Part shown: positions 34,674 to 47,900 of the stretch, in pieces
How positions within the stretch are numbered: the stretch's first letter is position 1
How the letters are laid out: each line of letters starts with the position of its first letter
Assembly: GCF_901709675.1 (NCBI RefSeq)
Contig: NC_051095.1
Coordinates: 11,731,956 to 11,795,955, forward strand
DNA length: 64,000 nt
Source: Syngnathus acus
Lineage: Eukaryota; Chordata; Actinopteri; Syngnathiformes; Syngnathidae
Direction: 5' to 3'
Notes under the pieces: generated by a model
What the model saw: the letters and a program-made list of their open reading frames with translations, nothing else
Told to the model about the DNA's origin: nothing
Databases searched by the model: none
Program-made: the position numbers and the translations under genes

Positions 34674-37600
34674 CTACGTAGAAGAGATGTTTCAAAAACA
34701 CAGTTGGGAAAAAGTACTTTAAAAAGTCCTTTGTGTTAGTTATGAGCAGGGGTGTTCGATACCACATTTTGTCAGACCGATACCAATTGGAGTACTCAAC
34801 TATTCACTGATACCACATACTGAAACCACTAGTGATTTTGACACTGGATTTTTGAATTTCTGCCAAAAAACAATGACAGATGATTTTAAAGAGCGATCTG
34901 TAGATATGCGAATATAGAATTTTTCAGTGTGTGAAAACAATGGTGTTTTTCCGTTCTAATTTTCAATAGCTAGTTCCTGATCATAAAACGGCCACAAGGG
35001 GGCAGTGATGACAAGTACCGATACCTTGAAATAAGGCTGGCTTTTAATTTCTAGTTCCTGATCATAAAACAGCCACAAGAAGGCAGCAATAGCAAGTACC
35101 GATACCTTGAAATAAGGCCATTTGCGATAAATGGTATCGGTACTCGCCCGTCGCTACTTGCTAATTGTCAGATTTTAACATAGGATATATTTAAAATCAC
35201 AATATGTGTAGCCCATTCGAGCTGATACATTCATAACGCGCCCCAACGATGTACTGTAGGAGTGTTCTCACCCAGAGAGGATTCAGACGCAGAGGAGGAT
35301 CTGTTGACACTAAAGGCCAGATCTGAATCGCTGTCGTCTGGACTGCTGCTGTGGGAGGTGCCGGGAGATGTGGAGGGAGGGCTTGGCTGCTGCGTTCCTG
35401 GGTCACAAAGATAATAAAGAGGTATGCGGAGATGCAGAATAGGAAGTGCATCATTTTTACTTAATGCTCGCTCAGCCTTGAACTGCTAGGATCTTGAGAG
35501 TTTCTCTTTCTTTGATGCTAATGATGTTGGGTCTCCAAAAAATAGTTCCCAGATGATGGGACTTTGTGGGGGAGTTTTGGGACTGCAACAGATAGATGAG
35601 CTTTTTAAAAACCGAGATTGCTCAGCCACAAATGACTGAAGATGAAGTTAACATTGCTACTTGTTGTCAATTCTAATGACCTTGTGGTCAAGTTGAACTC
35701 ATTCTTGTCATTGTAATGCCTGCTTATTGTACAAACGTCCGCTCACCGCATTGTAGTTGATCAAAGCCATATCACTGGATCCATTCCAGATGGATCTTAT
35801 AAAACAGTTTTATCTCGCGTGTTAAATCAGGCTCTGTGAATATTCCTGTATTACTCTCCAGAAATGTTTTCCCCAACCCTAAAATGATAGATGATCCAGT
35901 CCCATAAACCATTTGGTGAACCACAAATAATCTTCCAACCATCAAATGGATGGAGGAACAAACACAAATATTGTATAGCGCTGCATGACTTTATTTTCCT
36001 TGGGGTATTTATTTTCTCTTTTTGTTGTTCAAGTCACGATGGAACAGTTTCCCGCGCCCACGAGTTAAAAATGGATCAGTCCCGTCATCTTAGGTCATTC
36101 TCTATGTACCAGGAAGTGGCCTCCTCTAAATAATTCTTTTCACTTTGCCCGTTTGTGTCACAATGGAACGATTGCCTTGCCAGAGGATCATAAATGGTTG
36201 TGTCTTGCGTCATGCTGTGTAGAGCAGGAAAGGGCCATTTTAGAAACAGAAGGGCATAAAAACAATAAAGTGCCCCATGAATTTTTCACTTATTGTAACG
36301 AACAACCTTGGCAGAGGGCGACGTTCCACTTTGTTCTCTTTTAGTTTAACGCTTGTTTAACACTTTTGGGGCCGAAACGGATCCCGTTTGTTGCTTCTTA
36401 TTTTGCTTGCTTTATATTCTGGTTCTTGAGGGCCACTACCCTGCCTGATTTCCTCCAACACACCCGAGTCAAATGATCAGCTCATCAGCAAGCTCTGCAA
36501 AAAACTTCTAGCGATCCTGATCGTTTGAATCCACACGTGTTGGAGGAGGGACAATCCTGCTCGAAACTTACCGAGTATCCTGAGTCTGTTGACAGCCCCA
36601 TGGAGGGCGAAGAAGGCCCACAGCACCTGAGAAGAGTCCACACAAAGCAGCCTGCCACGTCCCACTCCGTTCACCCCGTGATGCACCTCTCCGCTGGGCA
36701 GCAGGCTAAAGCTGAGTACGTCCCCGGAGCACGGCATGGGAAAGCCGCGATGCACCACCCAGTACTCCTTGCGGTCCAGCAGAACCTCGGGGTCGGCCGG
36801 CAGGTCGCCGGCGTGCAGGCTGGCCGGGTCACAGGACGTCAAACCAAACAAGAGCGCCCCGAAGTAAGGCAGACCCAGATGGCCAACCTCTACATATAAA
36901 GTTTCTCCTTGGTGCAGCGGCCGATCGCTGAACACAAGAGTCCGACTGCTGTCCAGAAAGTGAATACAAGCGGCCGAGCGGTCCGCGGACAGTATGATGT
37001 CGGAACCGCGGATGGGGTGAAAGTGCAGGTCGCCGTCCAGCGGGGAGGGGAGGCTGCGGACCACTCGGGACAATCCGCTGGAGGCAGATGAGGCTGGCTT
37101 GGTGGAGGATGAGTTGGAAGAACACCAAGGGATGAACTGAGTGTAAGTATGGAGCTGGATGTTGGCCATCTTGGCGGCGGCGGCCTGGTTGTTCTCCAGT
37201 TGATTGTTGCTGTAATTGGCCGAGTCGTGGCTGCTCTGGGGCAGATAGGCACTCAGGCGGGCCGCGCTCAGGCAGCTCGATCTAACGCTCTCGGCAAACG
37301 TGCTTTCTGTATGGGCAGAAAAAGTGCATGACTTGATGATATAAGAATCGTCTCTTGGAAAAGCCTGAGCCATGAAACTCGAGGGCTGGAAATGAATCCC
37401 AATGAGTGGCAGCACTCTATAGATTGGTGTGTTTAGACGCAAACTTTCCTCTACAATGTTGCTGTTGTGCGACTACAAAATGTTGGCTTTACACAGAGTT
37501 TTACATAATGCAGGTTGCATAATTTAGCAGGGGCTTTTTCCAGTTGAATACAAATAGCTCCACAAATCCGATGGGCATCTTATTCCCGTCCCCGTGATTT

Positions 37601-40600
37601 TCCTTCCTTACTATTAACTCACTACACTGCTGCATTGTAGCGGTTTTGTAACACAAGTGCTGTAAACCAATCTGGCACTAGTCCTGTCTCATTTGAATTA
37701 CGGTCCATTCCTTTATGACTATTTCTAGTGATGGCGTAGAGCAGATGAGTGCACTGGCCCCTCACCAAAGCTCCTGGGATCTGGCGCCTTGACCAAACAT
37801 GGCTATAGCTCCTGTCAGACTGAATATAAACACAGTCGGGGAGGGAACTACAGGGCAGGCGGTGATGGAAATAAAAGGAAACACAAAGGGGCCCAATGAA
37901 GCGCAACAAAGAAATGGCGAAAGTCTGTTGAAGGAGTGAGAGATTCAGCCAAATGGAGACTGGGTATCGCCCATGTATGTTGTTGCTCACTCCGTGATGC
38001 TACTACCTATATGTCCAGTCCAAAGTTGACATTGGAACTGGGCGGCACAGCTGCTCTCTGCCCTCTTTGGAAGCTGCTTAAATTAGCTCTGTATTTATTG
38101 ACACTATGTAAATATGTTCCTGAGGTTTAGCAGTGCCAGCGGTCAAAGCAATGTTCAACCGTCATGAGCTTTCAAGTTGACCTTTTAAGTTGATCTTTTA
38201 AGTAAGTACAATTAAAATATAGCTTTAATTGTTATAACCTAATTGTCTTTATTAGAAAATACTTGAGTAAAAAAGGCAACGTTTATTTATTCTTCTATTT
38301 TGATTCATTATACAGTTTATAATGATAATAATTACCGATCAAAATAATTCCAAATACTTACGAATATTATTACTGTTGTGGTGCCTTTTTTTGAGCCGTG
38401 TAAGCTGACTTCTATTAAAGTCAATGGAGCAACCCAACCTGATTATTATTGTCTTCATACAGCAGGATTTATGATACTGCACTTGTATTGTACATCATTT
38501 TAATAGTGCTATGAATGCTGCTAAGTGTATTGGCTCAGATTGAGGAAGCTTGATGAGATGGATAAACGTGACACTTACCCAGCAGCGTGACCTCCTGAGT
38601 GATGCCGTAGATATCGATGATGGCCCAGAGCGGGCAGCCAATGCTGAGGCCGCAGTGGAAGAGGATTGGCTCGCCATCGTTGATACTGTAGAAAACCCTC
38701 CCGTGACGATCGGCCCAGAAGGCCAGCACGCTGTCCTTCAGGGCAAGTCTCTCGGGCAGCGCCTTGGCCCAGTAACCGGGCCGCGTCACCAAATCTGGAC
38801 AAGCGTACTTGGGGATGTCGGATATGATCAGGTCGCTGGGATCTAGACTGGTGAAGCCAAAGCGTAGCGCTCCGCTCCAGCCGGTGTGCACACCGGTGAG
38901 ACGAAGCCTCACCTGAATCAGAAGCAGGATTAGGGATGTACATAAGGATGTGAAAACGCCTCTGCTAACATGTCAGTTATTTGTAGGTGCAAGTGAAGTC
39001 ACGGTGAAACGGCCAATTTATTTTAACTGTTCAAATATGAACTTCTGCAACAAGTCGAAGCAAACCGACCTTCTCGTAGAGATGGACGGGCCTGTGACTG
39101 AAGGTGATTCCATTGCAGAAGCTGTTCTTGCGAGTGGCACGGCGAAGCTGCCCATCCAGCCGGATGTTCTTGCCTTTGGCGTGGGGGTGAAAGCGGGGCG
39201 ACTCCATACTGATGCTAACTGGATGCGCCGACCTTCTCTCAAGTGCGGTCACATTGTTGGGCAAGGTGTAGTACTGCCTGTTTGCCACTGGACGGGTTGG
39301 CAGAGTCGCATCTGCAAATTTAGAGTCAAACCAGAGAAGTTGATGAATAACCCAAATACAAATGTCATTAGCAGAGATGGCTAAATAAAGATGTATTTCT
39401 TATTGATAGGAATTTTCTGGCAAAATGAAGTGCAATCGGACAATTTCCCGCATGTAGCACCCGTGCCGATCTCTCAAGCAACACAATGTGCCACGCCGCC
39501 CTGGTTGGGAATCGCTGCTATCGAGGGCAAAGGCCACTTATTTAAAAGAGCCCACAGAGTCTTAGACACTTCCTTTCCCACACTGACACTATGCACCTCG
39601 CAACAACCTCTTTGAACACATAACACAGCTTGAAGAAGAACTTGTTGTACCAAACACTGCAATCGCACAGCACAAAACCACGGAAGGGATAGTACGTATT
39701 TACATACGTAAGCACGAATATCCAACTAATCTATTGATTTTTAACATTCAATATAGTAGCTCAAATTTTGTTTCATATGTTTTTCTTTGTTGAATTTATA
39801 AATCATATATAATACAGCATAATATAATAAACATTGACAGTAATTATAATATGAAATGCAACGATATAATAAATATAATAATAATATATTTTTGAATTGT
39901 TAATTTTCCCCATTACTGAATATACAGTACTTTTTAAAGTATTATCCTGTATGTGTTTTGACATGACGCAATTTGTAAAGCCATACTGAAAATATTAGTG
40001 GTCAAATGATTCACGGTAACACAGAAAATTGTAGAAATATTTTGTTTGTGTGAGTATGCCGTTAGAATTAATCATGGCCAAAGTCTTTTGTTTACTACTG
40101 TAGTCATTGGTGCTTGAATGAACTAAATCTGCCAGACATTTTCAAGTGGTGATAGAAACTGAAGGTCTTTCAGATGAGAAAATATCGCCAACTCCAAAGA
40201 GAGTATTTACAAAGCCAACGCTGAAAAGGTCACATCGCACAAGACAATAGATAATCACATCAAGAGAAAGTCACGTCTTCACGTGCTGGTGTTGATCTTT
40301 TTAACGTGCAAAAGACTGACAAAATCCTTGGCCAGCAGCATAAACAAACTCAATAGCCCTCTTATTGTCTCCTCATAGTCCAGGAAAGATTCCCACTGTT
40401 CAAAGGATTTATCCTTTATTGCAGTGTCATACAATGCAGCGCCCCAAGACATTCTATTGTTTTGAATTTAGTCAAGGGTCAGAAAGCAAACAAAAATGAT
40501 TTAGGACCATTTATTTTGTATCGAATCAAATTGAGCTGTATAATATCATATGGCCGATAATGTCAGCTGGTTTTTAACAAAGCAGTCTTTACGCAGAAGA

Positions 40601-43600
40601 AAAGTACATAAATTACTGTAAAATGTTCCACAATGCATGTCCTACTTTAGGCCTTGCCACAAATTATGTTTTTTGAAATATGTAGCAGTATATTCAAACG
40701 TGACACAAAGTGACATGTTCAGCTGTAAGGAACGTTTCAAGAGTTATTATTGCTGTTGTTTTGAGCATCATTTATTAATTGATTAGATACTTATTCAGTT
40801 AACAGAATTACACAAAAAGAATTGCCATGAAGATGCGACGCATGACAAGCACGAGGCGTTGGAATTTTGGTACAAATCTGAAAAGGATTGTGCTGTTTTG
40901 AGTAACAATTGAACTGCTTCGTGTTTCAACCTGGCATGCAAACGGCTGAGCCTCGTCCAGCCAATTCGACGTACCGTCTCGCATCATAAACTGCACCTAA
41001 GTACAATGCGCAACCCTGTCACACACATTAATGCTTCTAAAATAAAGCATTAAAGCCATTGTTGACCTGAACACCTTTCATGTTCTTGTATGTACAACAT
41101 CTGGATCTTAGTAATTAGATCAGTGCTGAACCCAAACCTGGGCATCGTCTCCTATAGCCATGGGCCGATTACCAGTTCACCTTGGTTTTAAAAGTCGAGG
41201 TTTCAATAACTGCTAATATACTCACTTTTTCCTTTTTGAGGGGCCTTCTAAAGCAGGGCACGATATGATTGGCTGCTTGCAGATTTGACTAAATGAACCG
41301 CCTCTTAATTGAACTTGTTTTTTCCTCTTTGTTGGCAAGCAGATAGGGGAGGGGTGAGCAGTTACATGGAGGAGGGAAGGAGCATGTTGAAAGACGCACT
41401 GTGCAAACCAAATATTCACTTTCATTTTTATTTTTAATTCCAATTGTGTTTGATGGGAAAACATTTTCCTTTTCTCAAATCTTCCCAAAAAGGTTATTTG
41501 AGTTGTAATCTTAATCATGTGATACGCCAATATTTTTGCTCATGGTTATCATACCATCAGACTACAATATGCTGTCTCCCAGAGCAAGCTCTGTTCAATG
41601 TGGTCGAATGCCAAAAGTCAGTGAATGGGAAACCTCCAAAACTTCTCCAATTTGGTTGATATTGTCCATCATCCACCTGCTCGGCACACAATGCAGCTGA
41701 TCCCGCTGGATAACTTAATAGAATCTTCTCAGAAAGATAGCCAAGGGTTTGGAGAGGATATTGCGGTCCGTGCAGAGGAGCTACACAAGGAGCCAATTTT
41801 TTTTAGTCCCTTCCCTTTTTGGGGCAAGAGAGTTAAAGACATTCACTAATGTGTTGTGGGCTAAAATGGTATAGAAAATTTTACTGTCAGTCCATCAGTA
41901 CTGGAAGCCTTGTGGTCCTGAATGGTCTGGAGGACCATAAACATGTCTTGTACACCTATTGGGTGTTCCAGCTGTAAATTTGAAAATAAAAAAACACTCC
42001 TCAGACAACTGAGGTAGTTCAATCCTCCACCAGCTTTTCATCACAGGGAACTTGAATGTTTTTTTCTTTTTTTAATGTGGGGTTATTCAGGGATTTTTAT
42101 GCAGTGTGTCCAAATTGTTTTGTTTGACTTCAATTTTAGGGCAAATTCTTATCTTAACTTGCTTGTCTTGATTATTTTACAGCAATTGTTTTCTGTTAAT
42201 GTTCTTTTGTTATTCAAGTTCTTTTGTTGGTTGTTATTTACATTTGATACATCTCTTCTTCTTCCTTCTTTCCGGCATGTTGCAGCACAGAGGGGCACTT
42301 AGCTTACTTGTCTGCATACAGTGAAAACTTGTGAAAAATGGTTGCTTGAAATGACGTATTGCCGGGGAAGCACCGTAATCACACCTCACAAGCACAAGAC
42401 ACTTTGACGTAATATGGATGTTGTGCTTAAAAAGCAGGCCCATCGTCCATATAAGAGGGGCCTTTATTTTCTTTCCTCTCTAGGCTAAAGTCTCTGATTT
42501 TATGAGAATGTCACGGCCTTATTTGTTGAGCCTTTGTTGAAGGATCCCACGAGCATCATTCTGAAAACTTTTCATCACAGTGACTGTTAAGATTCCGGAA
42601 TGGGACCAGAAGACTTTCAAACGAATGCATATATTTGTTTATTTTATTATTTATTCATCACTCTTATTTATTCATTGTTTATGCCTTCTTGTTTTTATTT
42701 TTTGTGTTGTTTACTTGTATGTATATTGTGTAGTATGTCTTGTCACCGTGGGATAGTGGGAACGTAATTTCGATTTCTCTTGGCATGTGAAGAAATTGAC
42801 AATAAAGCAGACTTTGACTTTTTGACTTTGATATAGTGTGTATCATGCAAGCAGCGAATGCTCTTTCTCACCAAACAATGACTAATTGAGTCCAAACCCA
42901 CGCGTCGGAGGGGTGCCGGTGGCAGTAACCACACTGTTTCTAGCATGAGTGTGGGTGTGGGAGTAGGACAGGCAGTAAATCAAAGCATCAGGAACTGATT
43001 ATCGAGTAAAGTGCTTTGAGGTGTCAGGACAAAGTAGACAAAGGAAATGATTCTATTACAATAAAAACAAAACGTGTATTGACAAGCAAGAGTCTTTGCC
43101 TGGCAATCACTTGATTGACTTCATGTGTTTTACAGTAAACGTCAACAATATTAATTTCATATGTACTTGTGGCTAAAAAGCAGAGCGTGGAGAGTCTCTG
43201 TCGCCAAAACGCTTCAGTGCACTCAATGAATAGGCCATGTTGAGAGCCACAAGAACGTTCTTGTAAAGAAAATCTTTGACTTCACTACCCCATGTGACAA
43301 AACAGTAGCCATATTATGAATTGTACTCTTAATGTAAACAGCGTTACTTTATGCTCATCATTTTTGTACCACTTTGACAACGAGTTCAAGACAAAACAAC
43401 GGCGCTTCTGCTGGATAAAGCCAAGTGACCTGTTTTTTCCTCCATTGCTTCAAGGCATGGCTGCATTATATAGCATTTTATACACAAAGTGTGCTTCACA
43501 GTGACAAAAAAATCAATAAAAGCAAAATAATTTACACATAATAAAACAGAAGAATTAAGGACATCAAAACAGTTTGAAAAATCAGTAGTTAAAAACAGAA

Positions 43601-44625
43601 ATAAAAAGTTACCAAAAGAATATGATTTGGGGAAATAGTTTTTCGAAATGCTTTAAAAGACCTTAATCATGGTTTTCAATCTAGCTTTGTAAGCATTTAT
43701 ACTTATAATATAAGGATAATGGTAATTGTTCCATTTGGGTGCAGCAAAACAGTTAAATGCTGTTTTCACCATGTTTACTTTGAACATCAGACTCTCCACT
43801 AATTGACCTCAGTCTGCTGACAAGACATGGCATGATTAATCAACAATCAATTCACACAAGTGTCAGGACTTTTTAATATCAATTATCGATTAATGAAGGA
43901 TTATGTCCAGCTATTGTAATTACATGTGGGAGTGGTTTATCTATTTATTTTCCATGACACTTGTCATCATTCCGGTCATGGGCAAGCTGGAGCCTAACTT
44001 TGTAACACCTTGTAAGAGTCACCAACCAATCACAGGGCACATACTATGAACAAAAAAAACAATCACATTGACCATTTAGAGTCTTCAATTATGCATGTAA
44101 TTGTTAAATCAGAACCTCAGAACCAACATTCATACTACCTGTCATTGTGTCTAATACAAAATCAAAACTACAGGCGATGTGCCTTTGTATTCATCTACAA
44201 CCACGACGTTCTATTTTATCATTAAAATTTGAGTGCTCCTACTATGAAGTAAACAAAGGCACAAAACGATAGTTACAAGTAAGCTTGCTCCATCTTTAAG
44301 GTGGTCATGATGGTGTTAGATGGACCACCACGGTGACCCTCAGTTGCCCACAGTCCCTTTGGGAACACTCAAGTTGAATTATATTTTGAGCATTTACGTG
44401 CAACAGATGATTAAAAAGATTACAGTCGGAGAAAGATAGCTGCAGGGGGAGCTCCACTGGAATCATGCTCAGCTCCCCCGTGATGCGCAGCTCGTTTCCA
44501 AAAACTGAGCGAGCTCAAGTGAAAGAAATGGCACCAAGACCACACGCTCACGCATTCACGCACATTTTCACACATTGATCAGCACAATTCTCACCTATTA
44601 ATGGTTTGGGTGTGGTATTCCCCAT
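34426..44625 (-). CDS. neurl1b: neurl1b: Neuralized-type E3 ubiquitin ligase, six coding exons
   Basis: E3 ubiquitin ligase of the Neuralized family, which ubiquitylates Delta-type Notch ligands and promotes their endocytosis. Coding exons on the minus strand: 44625-44595, 39311-39070, 38912-38579, 37306-36572, 35397-35272, 34673-34426; total 1716 nt, 571 aa (human NEURL1B about 555). All phases join. Two NHR domains are present: NHR1 at about 49-202 (exons 2-3, with [15 protein letters not shown] and [20 protein letters not shown]) and NHR2 at about 292-448 (exon 4, with [10 protein letters not shown] and LWAFFALHG). A Ser-rich linker ([20 protein letters not shown]) leads to a C3HC4 RING at 519-558 (C519, C522, C534, H536, C540, C543, C555, C558). 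The end KDVIKTYRP and the linker match NEURL1B rather than NEURL1. The six-exon set appears complete. Confidence 0.95.
34748..35155. mobile_element. MITE in neurl1b intron 5, with internal tandem duplication
   Basis: Begins near 'aggggtgttcgataccaca' and ends near 'tggtatcggtactcgcccg', so the ends are related inverted GATACC/GGTATC motifs as in hAT-type non-autonomous elements. Inside, 34959-35037 and 35040-35119 are two tandem copies with an 81-nt period. No ORF. Confidence 0.55.
35272..35397 (-). CDS. neurl1b: neurl1b coding exon 5 (Ser-rich linker)
   Basis: Acceptor TTTGTGACCCAG ends at 35398, donor GTGAGAAC begins at 35271. Encodes [20 protein letters not shown] and the conserved [19 protein letters not shown] segment. 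Confidence 0.92.
36572..37306 (-). CDS. neurl1b: neurl1b coding exon 4 (NHR2)
   Basis: Acceptor GCCCATACAG ends at 37307, donor GTAAGT begins at 36571. Encodes residues 203-448: a linker with [17 protein letters not shown] and the whole second NHR domain. Confidence 0.96.
38579..38912 (-). CDS. neurl1b: neurl1b coding exon 3 (second half of NHR1)
   Basis: Acceptor CTGATTCAG ends at 38913, donor GTAAGTGT begins at 38578. Begins [20 protein letters not shown] and ends ITQEVTLL. Confidence 0.97.
39070..39311 (-). CDS. neurl1b: neurl1b coding exon 2 (start of NHR1)
   Basis: Acceptor AATTTGCAG ends at 39312, donor GTCGGT begins at 39069. Encodes a variable stretch ([19 protein letters not shown]...) then [15 protein letters not shown] to HLYEK. 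The intron to exon 3 is only 157 nt. Confidence 0.93.
42640..42833 (+). mobile_element. LINE/SINE 3'-tail copy
   Basis: Aligned by eye with the end of 32640-33300, including TTGTTTACTTG, 'gtcttgtcaccgtgggatag' and 'gacaataaagcagactttga'. Confidence 0.65.
43940..44100 (+). repeat. Decayed interspersed repeat
   Basis: Phrases such as 'aagctggagcctaact', 'accaaccaatcacagggcac' and 'ccatttagagtcttcaatta' match the body of the GGAT-tailed SINE family (27088 and 28631), but strongly diverged. Confidence 0.5.
44595..44625 (-). CDS. neurl1b: neurl1b coding exon 1 (31 nt)
   Basis: ATG at 44625-44623 begins [10 protein letters not shown], then ATAG with donor GTGAGA at 44594. The one leftover base joins the first two bases of exon 2 to make Asp11. 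The start compares with the MGNTVHRTLPD start of human NEURL1B. Splice phase, donor strength and N-terminal match all agree, although the exon is far too short to be found as an ORF. Confidence 0.88.
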
Positions 44626-44950
44626 TATGTCCACAAATTCCGCGCACTGGCTGTGAAATTAATCCAGATTATTATTGCAGTGCTCGTCTGCACATCCATG
44701 TGTACTGTCTCTCCTCTCGCTCTTTTTTTCCCCCTCTCTCGCTCCCTCTCCCTCCCTCTTGTCTCTCTTCCCAATGCAAATAAGAATCTGCGTGAATTTC
44801 GATCAAAACCGCCACCGTGTGTGTGTGTGTGTCTTGAGCGTGTGCCTTTGCTTGGAAGAGAAGCAGGCGGACACCTCCGAGAGGCGCGCAAATGCCCCCC
44901 TCCTTTCTTTAGGAGCGGCTCCCTTCCACTGTCCGCACCACTTTAAAGAC
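44626..44950 (-). promoter_or_regulatory. Probable neurl1b 5' UTR and promoter region
   Basis: Sequence directly upstream of the neurl1b start codon; less AT-rich than its flanks, with long CT-rich runs (44705-44770), a short (GT)n tract (44816-44831) and a moderately CpG-containing end (44870-44945). No start site could be fixed. Confidence 0.4.
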
Positions 44951-47900
44951 ACAGCAAGCAGCAATAGTCACAAAATAAAGAAACTTTTTACACCAAGTAC
45001 CACCTCAAGAATATTTTGTTATCTAAATTACCATCATAATAGCCAGTGTTAAAATACAGTGGCATATTAGGCCCAAGTGTTCATCAAAAACAAGCCAGAT
45101 TTTATTCCTGTTATGTAGATTTAATATTGTTGTAAAATACTGTAACTGTATAGTTTGAACATAAATGATGCACGTAAATATTGGGGGGAGACTGTATAAT
45201 GACTCAAATAAAAAAATAAAATAAAAAAAATACTAAATAAAAACTACCCATACAATTAAGTTAAAAAGTTTTACTAAAAGACCCAACTGGACAATACCGT
45301 CCGTCCTGATATGGATTTGAATACCAATCGCCATGGCCAAAGTCAGTCGGGTTACCCACTGAAAAATTCCAGCACCACTACAATGCTACAATAAATGTCC
45401 AAATTGGCAAATGGCTTCAACTGGTGAATTTTCATCCTGAAAGGCAGTAATTTAAAATTTGTTTTATTACTAATCACAGTTATTCCACTAGTGGGCCGTA
45501 TAGTAAATTCAGCGTGGCCGATAGTACATGGACCGTTAACTGTCACAATCTTGTCAGCACCCTGCTTTGTTTTGTTTTTTTGTTGACGTCTCCATGGAGA
45601 GTGTTGGTGGGCGGAGTCTTCTGCATCGCACCTGCTGGCTGTCATCATTAGCAGGGTAAGCACGGATGTTATTGTGCATTGCTTGTCACCATTCCCCCGG
45701 CATTGTGTTGCTTTTGCTTGTCCTGCCAGTCATTACTTTTTTGGCATACTTTTTGCACTAAAGGACTGCTGTGATTTTTGTTCTTGGCTCTGTGGAGGGT
45801 TTTGATTAGTTAGTACCCATTGTCTTCTTCTGTCCACCTTTTTTCTCCCCTCAGCCCCAAATGTATGTTGAGTGCTGGGTTGTGTTTGTTTGTCCACCCG
45901 CACTCCCCCCATTGTCTTTGCTTTTGTAATCCTTTCAATGGCAGAATACTCATCAGCATGGTCAGCACTGCAAGCGGGAATAAGTATGACTTTTGCCAGC
46001 TCACTTTGTCTCGACTGCTCATGATGAGTATGTCAAATACAATATGCGGGAACAATGAAGGCGGTGACTATCACTTTAGTCCGTAACTGTACTGCGTCAA
46101 TGAACTTACACTCGAAAAAGAAACTGCAAAAGTGAGCCAGTTCCTTATTTTCTACTTGTTGTAACGCAAAACTAACCAATGCATCAACTGATCAAGCGAC
46201 AGCGTTCCCTAAACTTAAATGACCATTTGTACAAATGTGGATGTTTTTAATATATGCCGTGCTTGCAGTTGAGTAGGAAAAACCCCGTGGTCACTACAAG
46301 AGGAAGCACGGCATGTAAAGGAGAAGCTATTATTTATGACCTGCATCCACTGTTTATCTTGTTCAGGGTCACGGTGGCAGCAGGTTGTATCACGAGTCAA
46401 TCCCAGCCAGGCCAATACAGAATGGAGCATTGTACTATAATTGAGCCCAGGGCAGATATATTGTATGCTATGTGAACCACTAGAGACAAATAACTATCCA
46501 ACAAACCCATAATGTTTGCAAACATTCTGATAACCAGTGAGTGCTATCTTAGGTCAAAATTGCAGTTGACTCTATCCAAGTGCCCAAAAGCCAGGGATTC
46601 CCTTCAAATGGGCTGCTTAAATTTAATGCAGATCCCACAGCAGTCATCACATTCATATGGCGCACCAAATCAAAGACGGCACACTTTTGATAAAAGTCTG
46701 GGCCATCATGTGAGGAAATCCCCGTTTTCCCTCTACCCCTCCCGTGGCCTTGACTGCTGGACTTCTCTCAAGCTGTTTCCTGTCTTCTGAACGACACGGC
46801 TCTCAGAGGAGTCCCAGCCTGCAGGGCTTGGAGGACTGACTCAGACTATGAGCGAAGGAAGGATCTGGACAGTTCATTTCCCATACAACATATTTTATAG
46901 TCCCTTCAGTGAAAATGTGCAAATTTTGTGATCTTAATAGGCAAAGAGATGTTTTCCATTGCACATATGCAATATATTTAGATTAGTACAATGAGGATAA
47001 AGCCCCTCGGGGTTTCAGCTGATGCCAACATGCTCGCAGAGGTCTTATTCTTCTTGAGGGCAAACAGCCTGTGAGAGATGCCATTTGGGTGAAGGCAGTT
47101 TGGATCTAAATATATCTGCGAAACAAAAGCATTTGTTTCGACCTCGTTGGCGCTGTTTGTTTTAGCAGGATATGGTGGCTCCTTATATGAACCTTTGCTG
47201 AATGGTGTTTGGGTCGAAGCGAAGCAGAACTGGACTCTCCCAGTCCCCCCACGCCCTCGTCGTGGCATCGGATAGAGAGGCCGCTATGGCAAAGGGGATC
47301 AACACAGGAAGTGAATATGGAGCCTGCAATGAGCTCTGTAATCAAGCTTTGCCTGTAAACACAGCAGAGTCGCAGAAACAAGTGCTGATCCTCATGATGC
47401 TGAGCACATACACGCTTGTCTTGATGAGAATGGAATGATTGCCGTGTTGATTTTACTCCACACGCATGGATTAAATGCTCGTTATGGAAACTGCTGAATG
47501 CCAAAAAAAGGTTGACATTCGTTGAAAATGTGTCAATGTTATTGGCAAGAAAGCGTGAGTGTGATAACTTGTGTTTTCATAAGCAGTCCTGTGCCAGACA
47601 ATCAGCAAAACAGGCCTGCACTCAAATTCCCACTCACAAAGCACAAATAAATTAGTCTGCATTGTAAAGCCAAAGATAACAAGTTCATTTCTCACACTGA
47701 AGACATTGCCTGAAAGCAACCACGGGAATGATAGCATTCTAATTTCTGGTTGTGGAAGATTTTCAAAAATGTTTTCAATCGACATGTGCTGTCTAATTGC
47801 CTTCAAGCCATCGGTCACAGTTAGATGCCTTTTCATATCATTTTATGACGGAGGGAGGCTGCTGCCCCCTTGGCCACGTCCTTTTCAACGAATATCGCCC

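Larger units (their letters stand above)
39312..44594 (-). other. neurl1b intron 1 (5.3 kb)
   Basis: AT-rich, no extra coding exon recognised. It contains a LINE-tail copy (42640-42833) and old repeat pieces near 43455-43630 and 43940-44100. Several stretches (40050-41100) look unique. Confidence 0.75.

Noticed and set aside
36525-39384. Forward frames of 60-144 codons over neurl1b exons
   Set aside because: Antisense shadows of the neurl1b coding exons.
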